Shown here: piece by piece, positions 19,701-27,683 of the stretch
Layout of the letters: the number at the start of each line of letters is the position of its first letter
Position numbering within the stretch: the first letter of the stretch is position 1
Source: Bordetella petrii
Lineage (GTDB): Bacteria > Pseudomonadota > Gammaproteobacteria > Burkholderiales > Burkholderiaceae_B
NCBI GenBank assembly: GCA_017745595.1
Contig: WMBV01000028.1
Coordinates: 17,388-81,387 of the forward strand
Direction: 5' to 3'
Length of the DNA: 64,000 nucleotides
Program-made: the position numbers and the translations under genes
Notes under the pieces: model-generated
Told to the model about the DNA's origin: nothing
The model's input: the letters and a program-made list of their open reading frames with translations, nothing else
The model's database searches: none

Positions 19701-20328
19701 CCTTCAGGGTGGGCAGGCCCTGCATGGCGTCCAGGAATTCTTCGCCGAAGGCCTTGAAGGCCTGCGCGCGGCGGCGCGAGGCATCGCGGTGGCTGCCGTG
19801 CGCCACCAGGGGCAGGATCAGCGTGACCAGCGCGGCGCCCATCAGCACCAGGGCGACCGGCCAGTCCCACCAGGCGATGAAGGCGAAGATCACGATCGGC
19901 GCGCAGGCCGCGATGAATAATTGCGGCAGGTAGCGGCCGAAGAAGCTCTGCAGTTGTTCGACGCCGTCGATCACCGCCAGCATCACGCCGCCGGTGCGCT
20001 GGCCGCCAAACCAGGCCGGGCCCAGCTCGACGATTTTGTCGTACAACTGCGCGCGCAGGTTGTTCTGGATCAGCGCCGCATTGCGGTTGGCCAGCAGGTT
20101 CAGGGCGTGCTCGAAGCCGCCGCGCAGCAGGATGGCGGCGGCCGCGCCGGCCAGCGGCCACCACAGGGCGCCGCCGCTGGCGCCGGCGAACAGCCGCGCC
20201 AGAAATTGCCCCAGCAGCACGAAGCGCGCGATGCCCGCCGCCAGGCCCATCAAGCCCAGCAAGCCGCAAGCCAGCATGCGCAGCCGCACGCCGCGCGTCA
20301 TCGCCCAGAGCGTCGAGTCGAAATACAT
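16759..20328 (-). CDS. Fused double ABC exporter (CydDC-like)
   Basis: 1189 residues: two complete exporter half-transporters in one chain. Half 1 has a six-helix membrane domain (about 1-310) and an ATPase with Walker A GPSGSGKST near 370 and signature LSGGQRQRLA near 480; half 2 repeats this from about 610, with Walker A GPSGAGKST near 980 and LSGGQRQRIA near 1085. Both ATPase sites look intact (LDEALSSVDAENE, LDEATSHLDAISE). The membrane domains resemble the CydD/CydC family, which exports cysteine and glutathione for cytochrome bd assembly, but no cydAB genes are nearby, so the substrate is open. Separate half-transporters are the norm, so this is a gene fusion. It is convergent with the racemase gene. 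Confidence 0.9.
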   Translation of the reverse strand: MYFDSTLWAMTRGVRLRMLACGLLGLMGLAAGIARFVLLGQFLARLFAGASGGALWWPLAGAAAAILLRGGFEHALNLLANRNAALIQNNLRAQLYDKIVELGPAWFGGQRTGGVMLAVIDGVEQLQSFFGRYLPQLFIAACAPIVIFAFIAWWDWPVALVLMGAALVTLILPLVAHGSHRDASRRRAQAFKAFGEEFLDAMQGLPTLKAFGQSRAWGERLAERARALSDNTFKVLGREVSARFATDIGITVGAAAALALGAWRVAQGEMTLAALLVVLMAGTEIFRPLRDMRAVLHQGLMGQSAAASVRALLDAASPAPQGTHDAAPAHAGGGLSIAFNDVAFSYPGGRLATHQGMSFAIRPGERVGIVGPSGSGKSTLVRLLLRLHDPQAGSIDIGGHDLRTLDPDTVRARISLVAQDSTLFHGTVEENLLLARPGATTDQMHAAAAAANAHAFIMALPQGYQTVLGERGMQLSGGQRQRLAIARALLRDTPILILDEALSSVDAENEAEIQQSLERLSRGRTTLVLAHRLSSVVNADRILVLDGGRIAESGTHATLMAGDTLYRRLMGGQQGTAHAPVPDDLEAPRAEAGTDGGRPAPVPLETEARHIGTRQVLRTLMQIIRPWKRQFAITVASGIGRVAAFIGVSVLGALVIARLKNGEPFDGLLAGLFVMAVLAAALHWLESWLAHAIAYQLLAEMRIALYQKLEALAPAYLLRRRSGDLVGLATQDVETVEYFFAHTVAPAFVAVLVPAVVLVILGATAWPLVPALLPFLLWAGASPWLSRARVDAQGSRARQALGLLGAHLSETIQGLSDLMAFSATGRRRAAFLEIARDYQRVRLTLLADLSRQSALLEIATGLGGLSVAAVGAWWVAQGALAAGLLPLLVLLSVAAFLPVSEIAQVSRQLADTLASTRRLRAIHDEPVAITDGALAPPLDRAGLPLAFDRVTFTYPGRAQTALRDVSLDLPAGATLALVGPSGAGKSTLASLLLRFWDPQQGAVRIGGIRLPDLQLDALYRRIALVAQDTWLLNGSLEDNIRLARPDASAAELDQAIARAALADFVAGLPDGLRTRVGERGVALSGGQRQRIAIARAFLRDAPILILDEATSHLDAISEAQVHQALAELMRHRTTLIIAHRLSTIRQADTIAVVDGGRIVESGTHEALLARGGAYAHLVNRQMMAARQVA

Positions 20329-20395
20329 GGGGCCTCTCTCCTGTAGCCCAGAGGATAGCGCAATGCCGATGGCGCAACGCCCCTACCAGGTCTAC

Positions 20396-20483
20396 CAGGT
20401 GTCTGACTCCGAAGGTGTCAGACACCGCCCGAGCCGTCCGCATCGCAATCGGTGTCAGGCACCCTGCGGGAGCCAGACACCTG
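20396..20483. repeat. Dispersed inverted repeat, copy 2
   Basis: Same plan as 4419-4513: outer arms CAGGTGTCTGACTCC (20396-20410) and its near-complement (20469-20483), inner arms around GGTGTCAGACACCG (20414-20427) and CGGTGTCAGGCACC (20450-20463), 22-base spacer. The left arm matches copy 1 at most positions, and the differences include paired changes that keep the inner stem. It begins 12 bp after the stop of the minus-strand lytic transglycosylase gene. Confidence 0.8.
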
Positions 20484-20494
20484 CGGCCCGCGCG

Positions 20495-21100
20495 TCAGAA
20501 CACGCCGAACAGGCCGCCGCGGTCCAGGTCTTTCTCGCACGAGCGGTACTGCGCCCCGAACCGTTCGGCGCGCGCCTGCACCTGCTGCGCCACGCGCTTG
20601 AGCCAGGCTTTCTTGTCGTAGCTGCGGTTGCGGTAGCCCGTCCAGCCTTCGTGGTAGTTCAGGTATTGGCCGTAGGCGTCCCATTTCGACACGCCATTGA
20701 TGCGCTGGGTCTTGCTGATGTACCAGCCCATGAAGTCCAGCGCGTCGGCCAGGTTGTCGCGGCTGGCGGTCCAGCCGCCGGCCTCGCGCTTGTAGTCGGC
20801 CCAGGTCTCGTCCTTGGCCTGGGCATAGCCGTAGGCCGAGCTGACGCGGCCCCACGGGATGAAGCCCAGGAAGTAATAGCGCGGCGGCAAGGCATCGTGC
20901 CGGAAGCTGGATTCCTGGTACATCATCGCGAACGGCACTTGCACGGGCACGCCCCATTTCTCGCGCACGTCCACCGCCGCGTCGTGCCAATCGGGCTTCT
21001 CGCGGAAGATGGCGCAGAGATTGTCGGGGTTCGAGGGCGGCGTGGTGGCGCAGCCGGTCAATACCATCAGCAGGGTCAGCAGCGGCGGCCCCAGTCTCAT
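20495..21100 (-). CDS. Lytic transglycosylase-like lipoprotein
   Basis: 201 residues. The N-terminus (LLTLLMVLTGC) is a lipoprotein signal with Cys17 as the lipidated residue, so it should sit in the envelope facing the periplasm. The SLT-type domain is visible: VPVQVPFAMMYQESSFRHDA with predicted catalytic Glu63, then SSAYGYAQAKDETWADYKREAG, DNLADALDFMGWYISKT and a YHEGWTGYRN motif typical of EtgA/SLT family proteins. It would cleave peptidoglycan glycan strands. ATG at 21100 is preceded by AAGGAA. It is transcribed toward the ABC exporter gene on the same strand, but the palindromic repeat between them suggests separate transcripts. Confidence 0.88.
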   Translation of the reverse strand: MRLGPPLLTLLMVLTGCATTPPSNPDNLCAIFREKPDWHDAAVDVREKWGVPVQVPFAMMYQESSFRHDALPPRYYFLGFIPWGRVSSAYGYAQAKDETWADYKREAGGWTASRDNLADALDFMGWYISKTQRINGVSKWDAYGQYLNYHEGWTGYRNRSYDKKAWLKRVAQQVQARAERFGAQYRSCEKDLDRGGLFGVF

Positions 21101-21183
21101 TGCCGGATTCCTTGTAGAGGGATGGCGGCATTCTAAGCGCTGTGGCGTGCGTCGTCCTGCCATCCGGAACCGCGCCCGCCGAT

Positions 21184-21939
21184 TCAGGGCAGCACGTCGC
21201 GCGCCAGGATGAATTCGCTGGCGCTGGTCAGGTCGGCCACCAGCGCGTCGCGCGCCGCCGCGCCGTCCTGCCGGGCGATGGCCGCCACCATATTGGCGTG
21301 ATGCACGTGCGCCTCGCCATCGCTCAGCCGGCGCGGGCTGCTGGCCAGGTCGTAGTTCAGCACCGGGCCCACCTGCAGCCACAGGCCTTCGATGATCTGC
21401 AGCAGCGCGGGCATGCGAGCCGCCCGGTAGATGGCGAAGTGCAGGCCCTTATTGGCGCGCACGGCCTGGCGGCCGTCGGGCACGGCTTGCCCGCGCGCGC
21501 GCAGGAATGCCTGTTCGTAGGCCTGGATCTCGGCCAGTTCGGCCTCGCTGCGGTGCTGCGCGGCCTGCACGATGGCCAGGCCCTCGAGCTGGATGCGTAT
21601 GGTGCGCAATTCCAGGAAGCGGTCGCGCGTCATGATGGGCACGCGGATGGCGCGGTTGGGCAGCACTTCCAGCGCCTGTTCGGCGGCCAGGCGTCCCACG
21701 GCTTCGCGCACGGGCATGGCGCTGGTGCCCACGGTGGCGGCCAGGCCGCGCAGCGTGAAGCGTTGCCCGGGTTCCATCTCGCCCGACTGCAGCAATTCTT
21801 TCAAATCGGCGTAGACCCGGTCCGACAGGGTGTGCCGGACGATTTTTTCCATCTTGCCTTGCAGTTCGGTGGCCGGCGGCAGGCGGTCGGCCACGTCGGC
21901 GGCGGGCAGGGCGGGTGGTTGCATGGCTGGAATTCCCAT
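21184..21939 (-). CDS. GntR-family (FadR subfamily) regulator
   Basis: 251 residues from the ATG at 21939; an ATG at 21924 is an equally plausible start. Winged helix-turn-helix (about residues 35-100: LSDRVYADLKELLQSGEMEPGQRFTLRGLAATVGTSAMPVREAVGRL) followed by an all-helical FCD effector domain (110-245) with the metal-site pattern EGLAIVQAAQ...NKGLHFAIYRA...HHANMVAAI. Such regulators sense sugar acids or other carboxylates. It is divergent from the sugar-type ABC operon, and a perfect 16-bp palindrome lies between them at 21958-21973, so it very likely controls that operon and itself. Confidence 0.92.
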   Translation of the reverse strand: MGIPAMQPPALPAADVADRLPPATELQGKMEKIVRHTLSDRVYADLKELLQSGEMEPGQRFTLRGLAATVGTSAMPVREAVGRLAAEQALEVLPNRAIRVPIMTRDRFLELRTIRIQLEGLAIVQAAQHRSEAELAEIQAYEQAFLRARGQAVPDGRQAVRANKGLHFAIYRAARMPALLQIIEGLWLQVGPVLNYDLASSPRRLSDGEAHVHHANMVAAIARQDGAAARDALVADLTSASEFILARDVLP

Positions 21940-21957
21940 CGTATTATGCGTTTCATG

Positions 21958-21973
21958 ATCTGTGATCACAGAT
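21958..21973. promoter_or_regulatory. GntR operator palindrome
   Basis: ATCTGTGATCACAGAT is a perfect 16-bp palindrome 19 bp upstream of the GntR start and 101 bp upstream of the ABC operon start. Its TGTGATCACA core is typical of FadR/VanR-type GntR operators. It lacks the six-base spacing of a CRP site. Binding by the adjacent GntR protein is inferred. Confidence 0.8.
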
Positions 21974-22073
21974 ACATCTGGTTCAACAATAAGCTTAACC
22001 CGACCCGGGGCAGAAGAACCCCGGCGCGGCAAAAAACCCACAAGACCATCCTTCAACGGATACGGAGACAGGC

Positions 22074-23204
22074 ATGAATCGGTGCAATAAAAGATTTGCG
22101 GCCGCCGTCCTGGCCGCCGCGGCACTCGCCCCGGCGCTGTATGGTGCGCCGGCCCAGGCGCAGCAGAAAGCCAAAGTGTTCCTCAGCATGAGCTATGTCG
22201 GCAACGACTGGCAGGCCGAGGCATCCAATATGGTCAAGGCCATGGCCGCCCATCCCTCGATGGCCGACAAGATCGACCTGCAGGTGCAAGTGGCCGGCCC
22301 GAACGCGCAAAAGCAGATCCAGCAGATCAACGCCATGGTGCAGGCGGGCGCCAAGGCCATCGTCGTGTATCCGATCTCGCCCACGGCCTTGAACCATGTC
22401 ATCAAGAACGCCTGCGCCAAGAATGTGCTGGTGTTCGCCTACGATGCCGAAGTCACCGAGCCCTGCGCCCACAACGTCACCATCGACCAGGAAGAAGCCG
22501 GCCGCGTGACGGCCCAGTGGCTGGCCGACAAACTGGGCGGCAAGGGCAACGTGGTGCTGGTCACCGGCGTGCCCGGCACGTCGGTCGATACCCAGCGTAC
22601 CGAAGCGGCCAAGAAGGTCTTTGCCAAATATCCGGACATCAAGGTCGTGGGCGAGGCCGTGGGCATGTGGAGCCAGGCCGTGGCGCGCACCGAGCTGTCC
22701 AAGCTGCTGGCCACGCGCGGCTGGGACGGCATCGATGGCTTGTGGATGCAGGTGGGCTGCTACACCGCGAATTCCATGCAGATCGAGGCCGGCCGCAAGC
22801 CGCAAGACCTGCTGCCCTGCGCGGGCGAGGGCTCCAATGGCGGGCGGGTGCAGATGCTGCCGCCCGGCACGCAGGCCGATGGCGCCGCCGGCACCTACGC
22901 GCCCATGGGCGCGCCGCGCGTGTCGTACGCGTCGCCGCCGTATTCGGGGGCGCTGGCCTTGAAGCTGGCCGTGCAGGCGCTGGAAGGCAAGCAGGTGCCC
23001 AAGCACGTCACGCTGCCCTTGCCGCTGGTCACCAACGAGACCATCAAGCTATGCGACACCGGCAGCTGGGCCGAGATGAAGGCCGGCTGCAATGCGTTCA
23101 AGCCCTCGGCGGTCAAGAACCCCGGTTGGTTCGCCTCGATTTTCTCGGCCGAGACGCCCGAAGTGGGCCTGAACGCGGCTTTGGCGTCGCAGCCCGAACG
23201 CTGA
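22074..23204 (+). CDS. Sugar ABC transporter periplasmic binding protein
   Basis: 376 residues with a signal peptide ending near APAQAQQK. Periplasmic-binding-protein type 4 fold: KVFLSMSYVGNDWQAEASNMVKAMA at the start, QKQIQQINAMVQAGAKAIVVYPISPTAL (the typical 'index and locate a hidden sugar' segment), then VTIDQEEAGRVTAQWLADKLGGKGNVVLVTGVPGTS. Four cysteines in the mature protein could form disulfides. It delivers a sugar or sugar-like ligand to the RbsA/RbsC-type transporter encoded next. First gene of the GntR-controlled operon; its stop is 25 bp before the ATPase. Confidence 0.92.
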   Translation: MNRCNKRFAAAVLAAAALAPALYGAPAQAQQKAKVFLSMSYVGNDWQAEASNMVKAMAAHPSMADKIDLQVQVAGPNAQKQIQQINAMVQAGAKAIVVYPISPTALNHVIKNACAKNVLVFAYDAEVTEPCAHNVTIDQEEAGRVTAQWLADKLGGKGNVVLVTGVPGTSVDTQRTEAAKKVFAKYPDIKVVGEAVGMWSQAVARTELSKLLATRGWDGIDGLWMQVGCYTANSMQIEAGRKPQDLLPCAGEGSNGGRVQMLPPGTQADGAAGTYAPMGAPRVSYASPPYSGALALKLAVQALEGKQVPKHVTLPLPLVTNETIKLCDTGSWAEMKAGCNAFKPSAVKNPGWFASIFSAETPEVGLNAALASQPER

Positions 23205-23229
23205 CGCGCCATCCCGCAAGGAAGCAGCC

Positions 23230-24765
23230 ATGAATATCGCCGATCCTGCCGCCGCGGCGGTGCGGGCCGTCGGCCTGCGCAAGGTCTTTGGCCCCACCGT
23301 GGCGGTGGATGACGTGTCGTTCGAGATCCAGCCGGGCACCGTGCATGCCCTGCTGGGCGAGAACGGCGCGGGCAAGTCCACCGTGGTCAAGCTGCTGTCG
23401 GGCCTGATCGAGCCCAGCGGCGGCCATATCGAAGTGCATGGCCGGCCGGCGCGCCTGCGGTCGCCGCGCGCCGCGCATGCGCTGGGCATCCAGACGGCGT
23501 TCCAGGAAATGACCCTGGTGGCCGACCTGCCGGTGCTCGACAACATGCTGATGCCTTACGCGCCGCGCGGCCCGTTGGGCATGATCCGGCGCCGCGCGGC
23601 GGCCGAGCGCGTGTCGCAGCATCTGCGCGACCTGGATTTCGACGTGGACCTGCATGCCGAGGCCGGCACGCTGGATCTGGCGGTGCGCCAGAAGATCGAG
23701 ATCGCCCGCGCCGTGTTGCGCGCGCCGCGCATTCTGTTGCTGGACGAGCCCACGTCCACGCTGGCCGGCCGCGACGTCGACTGGCTGGGCGGCCTGATCG
23801 CGCGCTTGAAAGCGCAGGGCACCACGGTAGTGTTCATTTCGCATCGCATGCGGGAAGTGCGGGCGTTCTGCGACCGCCTGACCATCTTGCGCAACGGCCG
23901 CCATATCTCCACCGGGCCGGCCGGCGAACTGGACGACGATGCCGTCATCGAGCGCATCGTGGGCCGCAGCGTGTCGCGCGTGTTTCCCCCGCGTCCGGCC
24001 GACGCGCCCGCCTTCGGCCCCGAAGTGCTGGGCGTGCGCGGGTTGGACGCCGGCAAAGTGCGGGGCGTGGATTTCGGCCTGCGGCGCGGCGAGATACTGG
24101 GCGTGGCGGGCCTGCAGGGCATGGGCCAGCTGGACTTGTTCCACGCCTGCTTCGGCATGCTCGCCCCCGCTCGGGGGCAGGTCCGGGTCGACGGGCGCGC
24201 CGTGACGCTGGGCTCGCCGGCGGATGCCATCCGGCCCAATATCGGCATCGGCATGGTGCCGGAAGACCGCAAGACGGAAGGCTTGTTCCTGAAACTGGAC
24301 GGGCGCGCCAACGCGACCCTGCCGGTGGTGCGGCGCTATACGCGCGGCGGGGTGATCAGCGCCGCCGCCGAGAATGCCGCCGTCGAACGTGCCTTCGCGC
24401 GCGTGCAGGTCGACCGGCGCGCCGCCTGGACACCGGCCGGCGCTTTTTCGGGCGGCAACCAGCAGAAGATCGCCATCGCCAAGTGGCTGCTGGCGCAAAG
24501 CCGCATCCTGCTGCTGTTCGATCCCACGCGGGGGATCGACGTCGGCACCAAGCACGAACTGTATGTATTGATGCGCCAGTACGTGGCCGAAGGCGGTGCC
24601 ATCCTGTTCCATTCCACCGAGATTCCCGAGATCGTTCATCTATCCGATCGCGCGCTGGTGCTGTATGGCGGCCAGGTGCGGGGCGAGCTGGCCGGGCCGG
24701 CGCTGACCGAGCAAGGCATTATGCGCATCGCGCTGGGCGGCGATGCCGAGCGGAGGGCGGCATGA
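23230..24765 (+). CDS. Sugar ABC transporter ATP-binding protein (RbsA-like)
   Basis: 511 residues with two ABC domains in tandem, the usual architecture of ribose/galactoside-type importers. Domain 1 has a good Walker A (GENGAGKST near residue 48) and Walker B LLLDEPTSTL. Domain 2 has no Walker A (GVAGLQGMGQ), as is normal, keeps the signature FSGGNQQKIAIAKWL, and has a changed Walker B, LLLFDPTRGIDVG, in which the usual Asp-Glu pair is Phe-Asp. So only one ATP site should be fully catalytic. The stop codon overlaps the permease start by ATGA. Confidence 0.94.
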   Translation: MNIADPAAAAVRAVGLRKVFGPTVAVDDVSFEIQPGTVHALLGENGAGKSTVVKLLSGLIEPSGGHIEVHGRPARLRSPRAAHALGIQTAFQEMTLVADLPVLDNMLMPYAPRGPLGMIRRRAAAERVSQHLRDLDFDVDLHAEAGTLDLAVRQKIEIARAVLRAPRILLLDEPTSTLAGRDVDWLGGLIARLKAQGTTVVFISHRMREVRAFCDRLTILRNGRHISTGPAGELDDDAVIERIVGRSVSRVFPPRPADAPAFGPEVLGVRGLDAGKVRGVDFGLRRGEILGVAGLQGMGQLDLFHACFGMLAPARGQVRVDGRAVTLGSPADAIRPNIGIGMVPEDRKTEGLFLKLDGRANATLPVVRRYTRGGVISAAAENAAVERAFARVQVDRRAAWTPAGAFSGGNQQKIAIAKWLLAQSRILLLFDPTRGIDVGTKHELYVLMRQYVAEGGAILFHSTEIPEIVHLSDRALVLYGGQVRGELAGPALTEQGIMRIALGGDAERRAA

Positions 24766-26837
24766 TCACCCAGGCCCCTCTCGAGCGGCCGCTGGCGGCC
24801 GCGTCCGCCCGCCGCATCGGCACGGCGCCGCTGGCGGCGCATCGCGGCTTGCTGACGGCCATGGCCGTGTTCGCCATCATGCTGTGCACGGTCGTGATGT
24901 TGGGCAGCGGCACGCTCAGCTACTTCGACATTTCATTCCTGAGCAGCGGCGGCGCCACCCTGGCCATCGCGGCCATCGGCGCCACCATCGTCATCCTGAC
25001 GGGCGGTTTCGACCTGTCGGTGGGCGCGGTGATCTCGCTGGTCAACGTGGCGCTGGCGGCCGGCCTGGTCCTGGGCGGCCCGCAGGCCTCCGTATGGCAG
25101 GCCACGGCCACGGGCGTGGCGATCGGCATGGCGGCCGGCGCGTTCAATGGCTTCTTCGTTGCGGTGCTGCGCCTGCAGCCCATTGTGGTGACGCTGTCCA
25201 CCATGTTCATCTTGCAAGGGGTGACGCTGCTGGTCATGGACAAGCCCGGGGGGCTGGTGCCGCCGGCGCTGGGCGAGTTCTACATGGGCGATGCCTGGCC
25301 CGAACTGCTGCCCATGCCGCTGGCCCTGTTGGCCGTGCTGGCGCTGTTGTGGCTGTGGCTCAAGCGCACCCCGGTCGGCACGGCGCTGTATGCCGTGGGG
25401 GGCGACGCCGACTCCGCGCGCGCCGCGGGCGTGCGCGTCGACGCGGTGCGCTTCCTGGCCTACGTGCTGGCCGGCGCGCTGTACGGCCTGGCCGGCGTGT
25501 TCCTCAGCGCGCAGACCGGCGCCGGCGACCCGCTGGTGGGCAATCCGTTGCTGCTGTCGATCTTCGCCGCCGTGGTGGTGGGCGGCACGCGCCTGGGCGG
25601 TGGCAAGGGCGGGCCGATGGGATCGGTGTTCGGCGCCTATATCTTGATGATCGTGGTGAACATCCTGCTGGTGCTGAATGTGTCGGCGTACTACGCCACC
25701 GTGGTCGAGGGCGTCATCCTGATTCTGGCCGCGCTGGCGGCCGCCGCCAATCGCGATTCGGTGCCGGTGCGGCAACTGCGCGCCGCCGTGACGCGCTGGC
25801 GTGCCTGGCGGGCCGGCACGCTGCCGCGCCAGCTGGGCGGCGCCGACCGGCGCCTGGCCGCCGATACGGCGGCGCCCGCCGCATCGGCGGCCGCGCCGCC
25901 GTTTGCGGTGCGCCATGCCCAGACCTTGCGCTATTCGCTGCCGGCGTTCGCCTGCCTGGTGCTGGTGCTGGCGGCCACCGAACTGGTGCTGGGCCGATCG
26001 CTGGCGCATTGGGGCTACTGGAATTCGCTGATCGTGCTGGCCAGCTTCCTGGCCATTCTGGCGCTGGGGCAGGGCGCGGTCATCCTGACCGGCGGGCTGG
26101 ACCTGTCGCTGCCATGGACCATCGGCCTGTCGGGCATCGTGTTCGCGGGCATCGCGCAGGGGGCCGATATCGCCTTGCCCTACGCCATGCTGGCGGCGCT
26201 GCTGCTGGGATGCGTGGTCGGACTGGTGAACGGCCTGGCCGTCGTGGCGCTGGGCCTGTCGCCCATCGTGGCCACCCTGGCCGTCAACGGCATCCTGCAG
26301 GGCCTGGCGCTGCTCTATTCGGGCGGTACGCCGGCCGGTTTCGCGCCGCCGCTGTTGCGCGGCTTCATGACGGGCCAGGTGGCCGGCGTCACCCCCGTGG
26401 TGCTGTTCGTGGCCGCGTTCGCGGTGGGCGCTGTGGTGTTGCTGTCGCACACGGCATTCGGCCGGCGCGTGTACGCGGTGGGCAACAGCCCGCTGGCGGC
26501 CCGCCTGGCCGGCGTCCCGGTCGGCCGCACTCTCATCGGCGTGTACGTGCTGTCCGGCGTGTGCGCGGCGCTGGTGGGCATCTTGCTGACCGGTTTCTCG
26601 GGCCAGGCCAGCCTGGGCATGGGCGACGATTACCTGTTGCCCTCGATCGCGGTGGTGGTGGTGGGCGGCGGCCTGATCACCGGCGGCCGCGGCCATTATC
26701 TGGGCATGCTGGCGGGCGTGCTGTTGCTGACGGCCTTGCAGACCTTGCTGGCCGGCAGCAACCTGCCTTATGCCACGCGCGCCATTCTGTACGGCGCGGT
26801 GGTGCTGGGCGCGGTCATCGCCCTGCGCGAAAAATGA
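24762..26837 (+). CDS. Fused sugar ABC transporter permease (two RbsC-like domains)
   Basis: 691 residues, twice the normal permease length. Two homologous membrane domains of the BPD_transp_2 (RbsC) type lie in one chain: residues about 25-340 (with ILTGGFDLSVGAVISL and VVGGTRLGGGKGG) and about 390-690 (with ILTGGLDLSLPWTIGLSG and VVVVGGGLITGGRG). They are joined by a charged, Ala-rich cytoplasmic linker of roughly 50 residues. A normal importer is a homodimer or heterodimer of separate permeases, so this fusion supplies both halves. The start is the ATG at 24762, overlapping the ATPase stop. Confidence 0.93.
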   Translation: MITQAPLERPLAAASARRIGTAPLAAHRGLLTAMAVFAIMLCTVVMLGSGTLSYFDISFLSSGGATLAIAAIGATIVILTGGFDLSVGAVISLVNVALAAGLVLGGPQASVWQATATGVAIGMAAGAFNGFFVAVLRLQPIVVTLSTMFILQGVTLLVMDKPGGLVPPALGEFYMGDAWPELLPMPLALLAVLALLWLWLKRTPVGTALYAVGGDADSARAAGVRVDAVRFLAYVLAGALYGLAGVFLSAQTGAGDPLVGNPLLLSIFAAVVVGGTRLGGGKGGPMGSVFGAYILMIVVNILLVLNVSAYYATVVEGVILILAALAAAANRDSVPVRQLRAAVTRWRAWRAGTLPRQLGGADRRLAADTAAPAASAAAPPFAVRHAQTLRYSLPAFACLVLVLAATELVLGRSLAHWGYWNSLIVLASFLAILALGQGAVILTGGLDLSLPWTIGLSGIVFAGIAQGADIALPYAMLAALLLGCVVGLVNGLAVVALGLSPIVATLAVNGILQGLALLYSGGTPAGFAPPLLRGFMTGQVAGVTPVVLFVAAFAVGAVVLLSHTAFGRRVYAVGNSPLAARLAGVPVGRTLIGVYVLSGVCAALVGILLTGFSGQASLGMGDDYLLPSIAVVVVGGGLITGGRGHYLGMLAGVLLLTALQTLLAGSNLPYATRAILYGAVVLGAVIALREK

Positions 26838-26875
26838 ACACGAGCATGCGGCCGGCGGCCGCGCAAGGAGTTGGT

Positions 26876-27658
26876 ATGAGCAGTCGAGACGATGGGCTGG
26901 AAGGGTTGCGCGTCGTGGTCACGGCGGGGGCGGGCGGCATCGGCCTGGCCATCGTGTCGCACCTGGCCGCGTGCGGCGCGCGGGTGTTCACCTGCGACGT
27001 GTCCGAGGCCGCGCTGGCGCAACTGGCACGAACCCATCCCCAGGTCGGCGCCGTGCGCGCCGACGTGTCCCGCGAAGACGAGGTGGCGGCCCTGTTCCAG
27101 GCCGCGCAGCGGCACCTGGGCGGACTGGACGCGCTGATCAACAATGCCGGCATCGCCGGGCCGACCGGCGCCGTCGAAGAGCTGGATCCGCAGGAATGGC
27201 GCCGCTGCATCGACATCTGCCTGACCGGGCAGTTCCTGTGCACCCGCCTGGCCGTGCCCCTGCTCAAGGCGGCCGGCGGCGGCGCCATCGTCAACATGTC
27301 TTCGTCGGCGGGCCGGCATGGCTATGCATTCCGCACGCCTTATTCGTCGGCGAAGTTCGGCGTCATCGGACTGACGCAAAGCCTGGCCAAAGAGCTCGGC
27401 CCGGCGGGTATCCGCGTCAACGCCATCCTGCCCGGCATTGTCGAAGGCCCGCGCATGGAGGGGGTCATCCGTGCGCGCGCCGGGCAACTGGGCGTACCCT
27501 ACGAGACCATGGAGGCGACTTACCTGGAACGCATTTCGCTGCGCCGCATGGTCACGCCGCACGACGTGGCGCTGTCCACCGCCTTCCTGTTGTCCGCGTC
27601 CGGCCGCAATATCTCGGGCCAGTCGCTCAGTGTCGACGGCAACGTCGAAACCCTTTAG
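26876..27658 (+). CDS. Short-chain dehydrogenase
   Basis: 260 residues from the ATG at 26876, preceded by AAGGAG; an ATG at 26834 overlapping the permease stop is less likely. Classical SDR: cofactor motif TAGAGGIG, NNAG, and active site Ser/Tyr156/Lys160 (TPYSSAKFG), ending ISGQSLSVDGNVETL. An acidic residue after beta-strand 2 (TCDVSEAALAQ) suggests NAD(H). In the operon context of sugar importer, SMP-30 lactonase and a gulonate-dehydrogenase-like enzyme, oxidation of a sugar at C1 to its lactone is a sensible guess, as in many aldose dehydrogenases. Confidence 0.9.
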   Translation: MSSRDDGLEGLRVVVTAGAGGIGLAIVSHLAACGARVFTCDVSEAALAQLARTHPQVGAVRADVSREDEVAALFQAAQRHLGGLDALINNAGIAGPTGAVEELDPQEWRRCIDICLTGQFLCTRLAVPLLKAAGGGAIVNMSSSAGRHGYAFRTPYSSAKFGVIGLTQSLAKELGPAGIRVNAILPGIVEGPRMEGVIRARAGQLGVPYETMEATYLERISLRRMVTPHDVALSTAFLLSASGRNISGQSLSVDGNVETL

Positions 27659-27683
27659 GGGCCGTTCGCCAAGAGGAATCGCC

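Noticed and set aside
21958..21973. Reading the TGTGATCACA palindrome as a CRP site
   Set aside because: CRP half-sites TGTGA and TCACA need a six-base spacer; here they abut. The adjacent GntR gene explains the site better.
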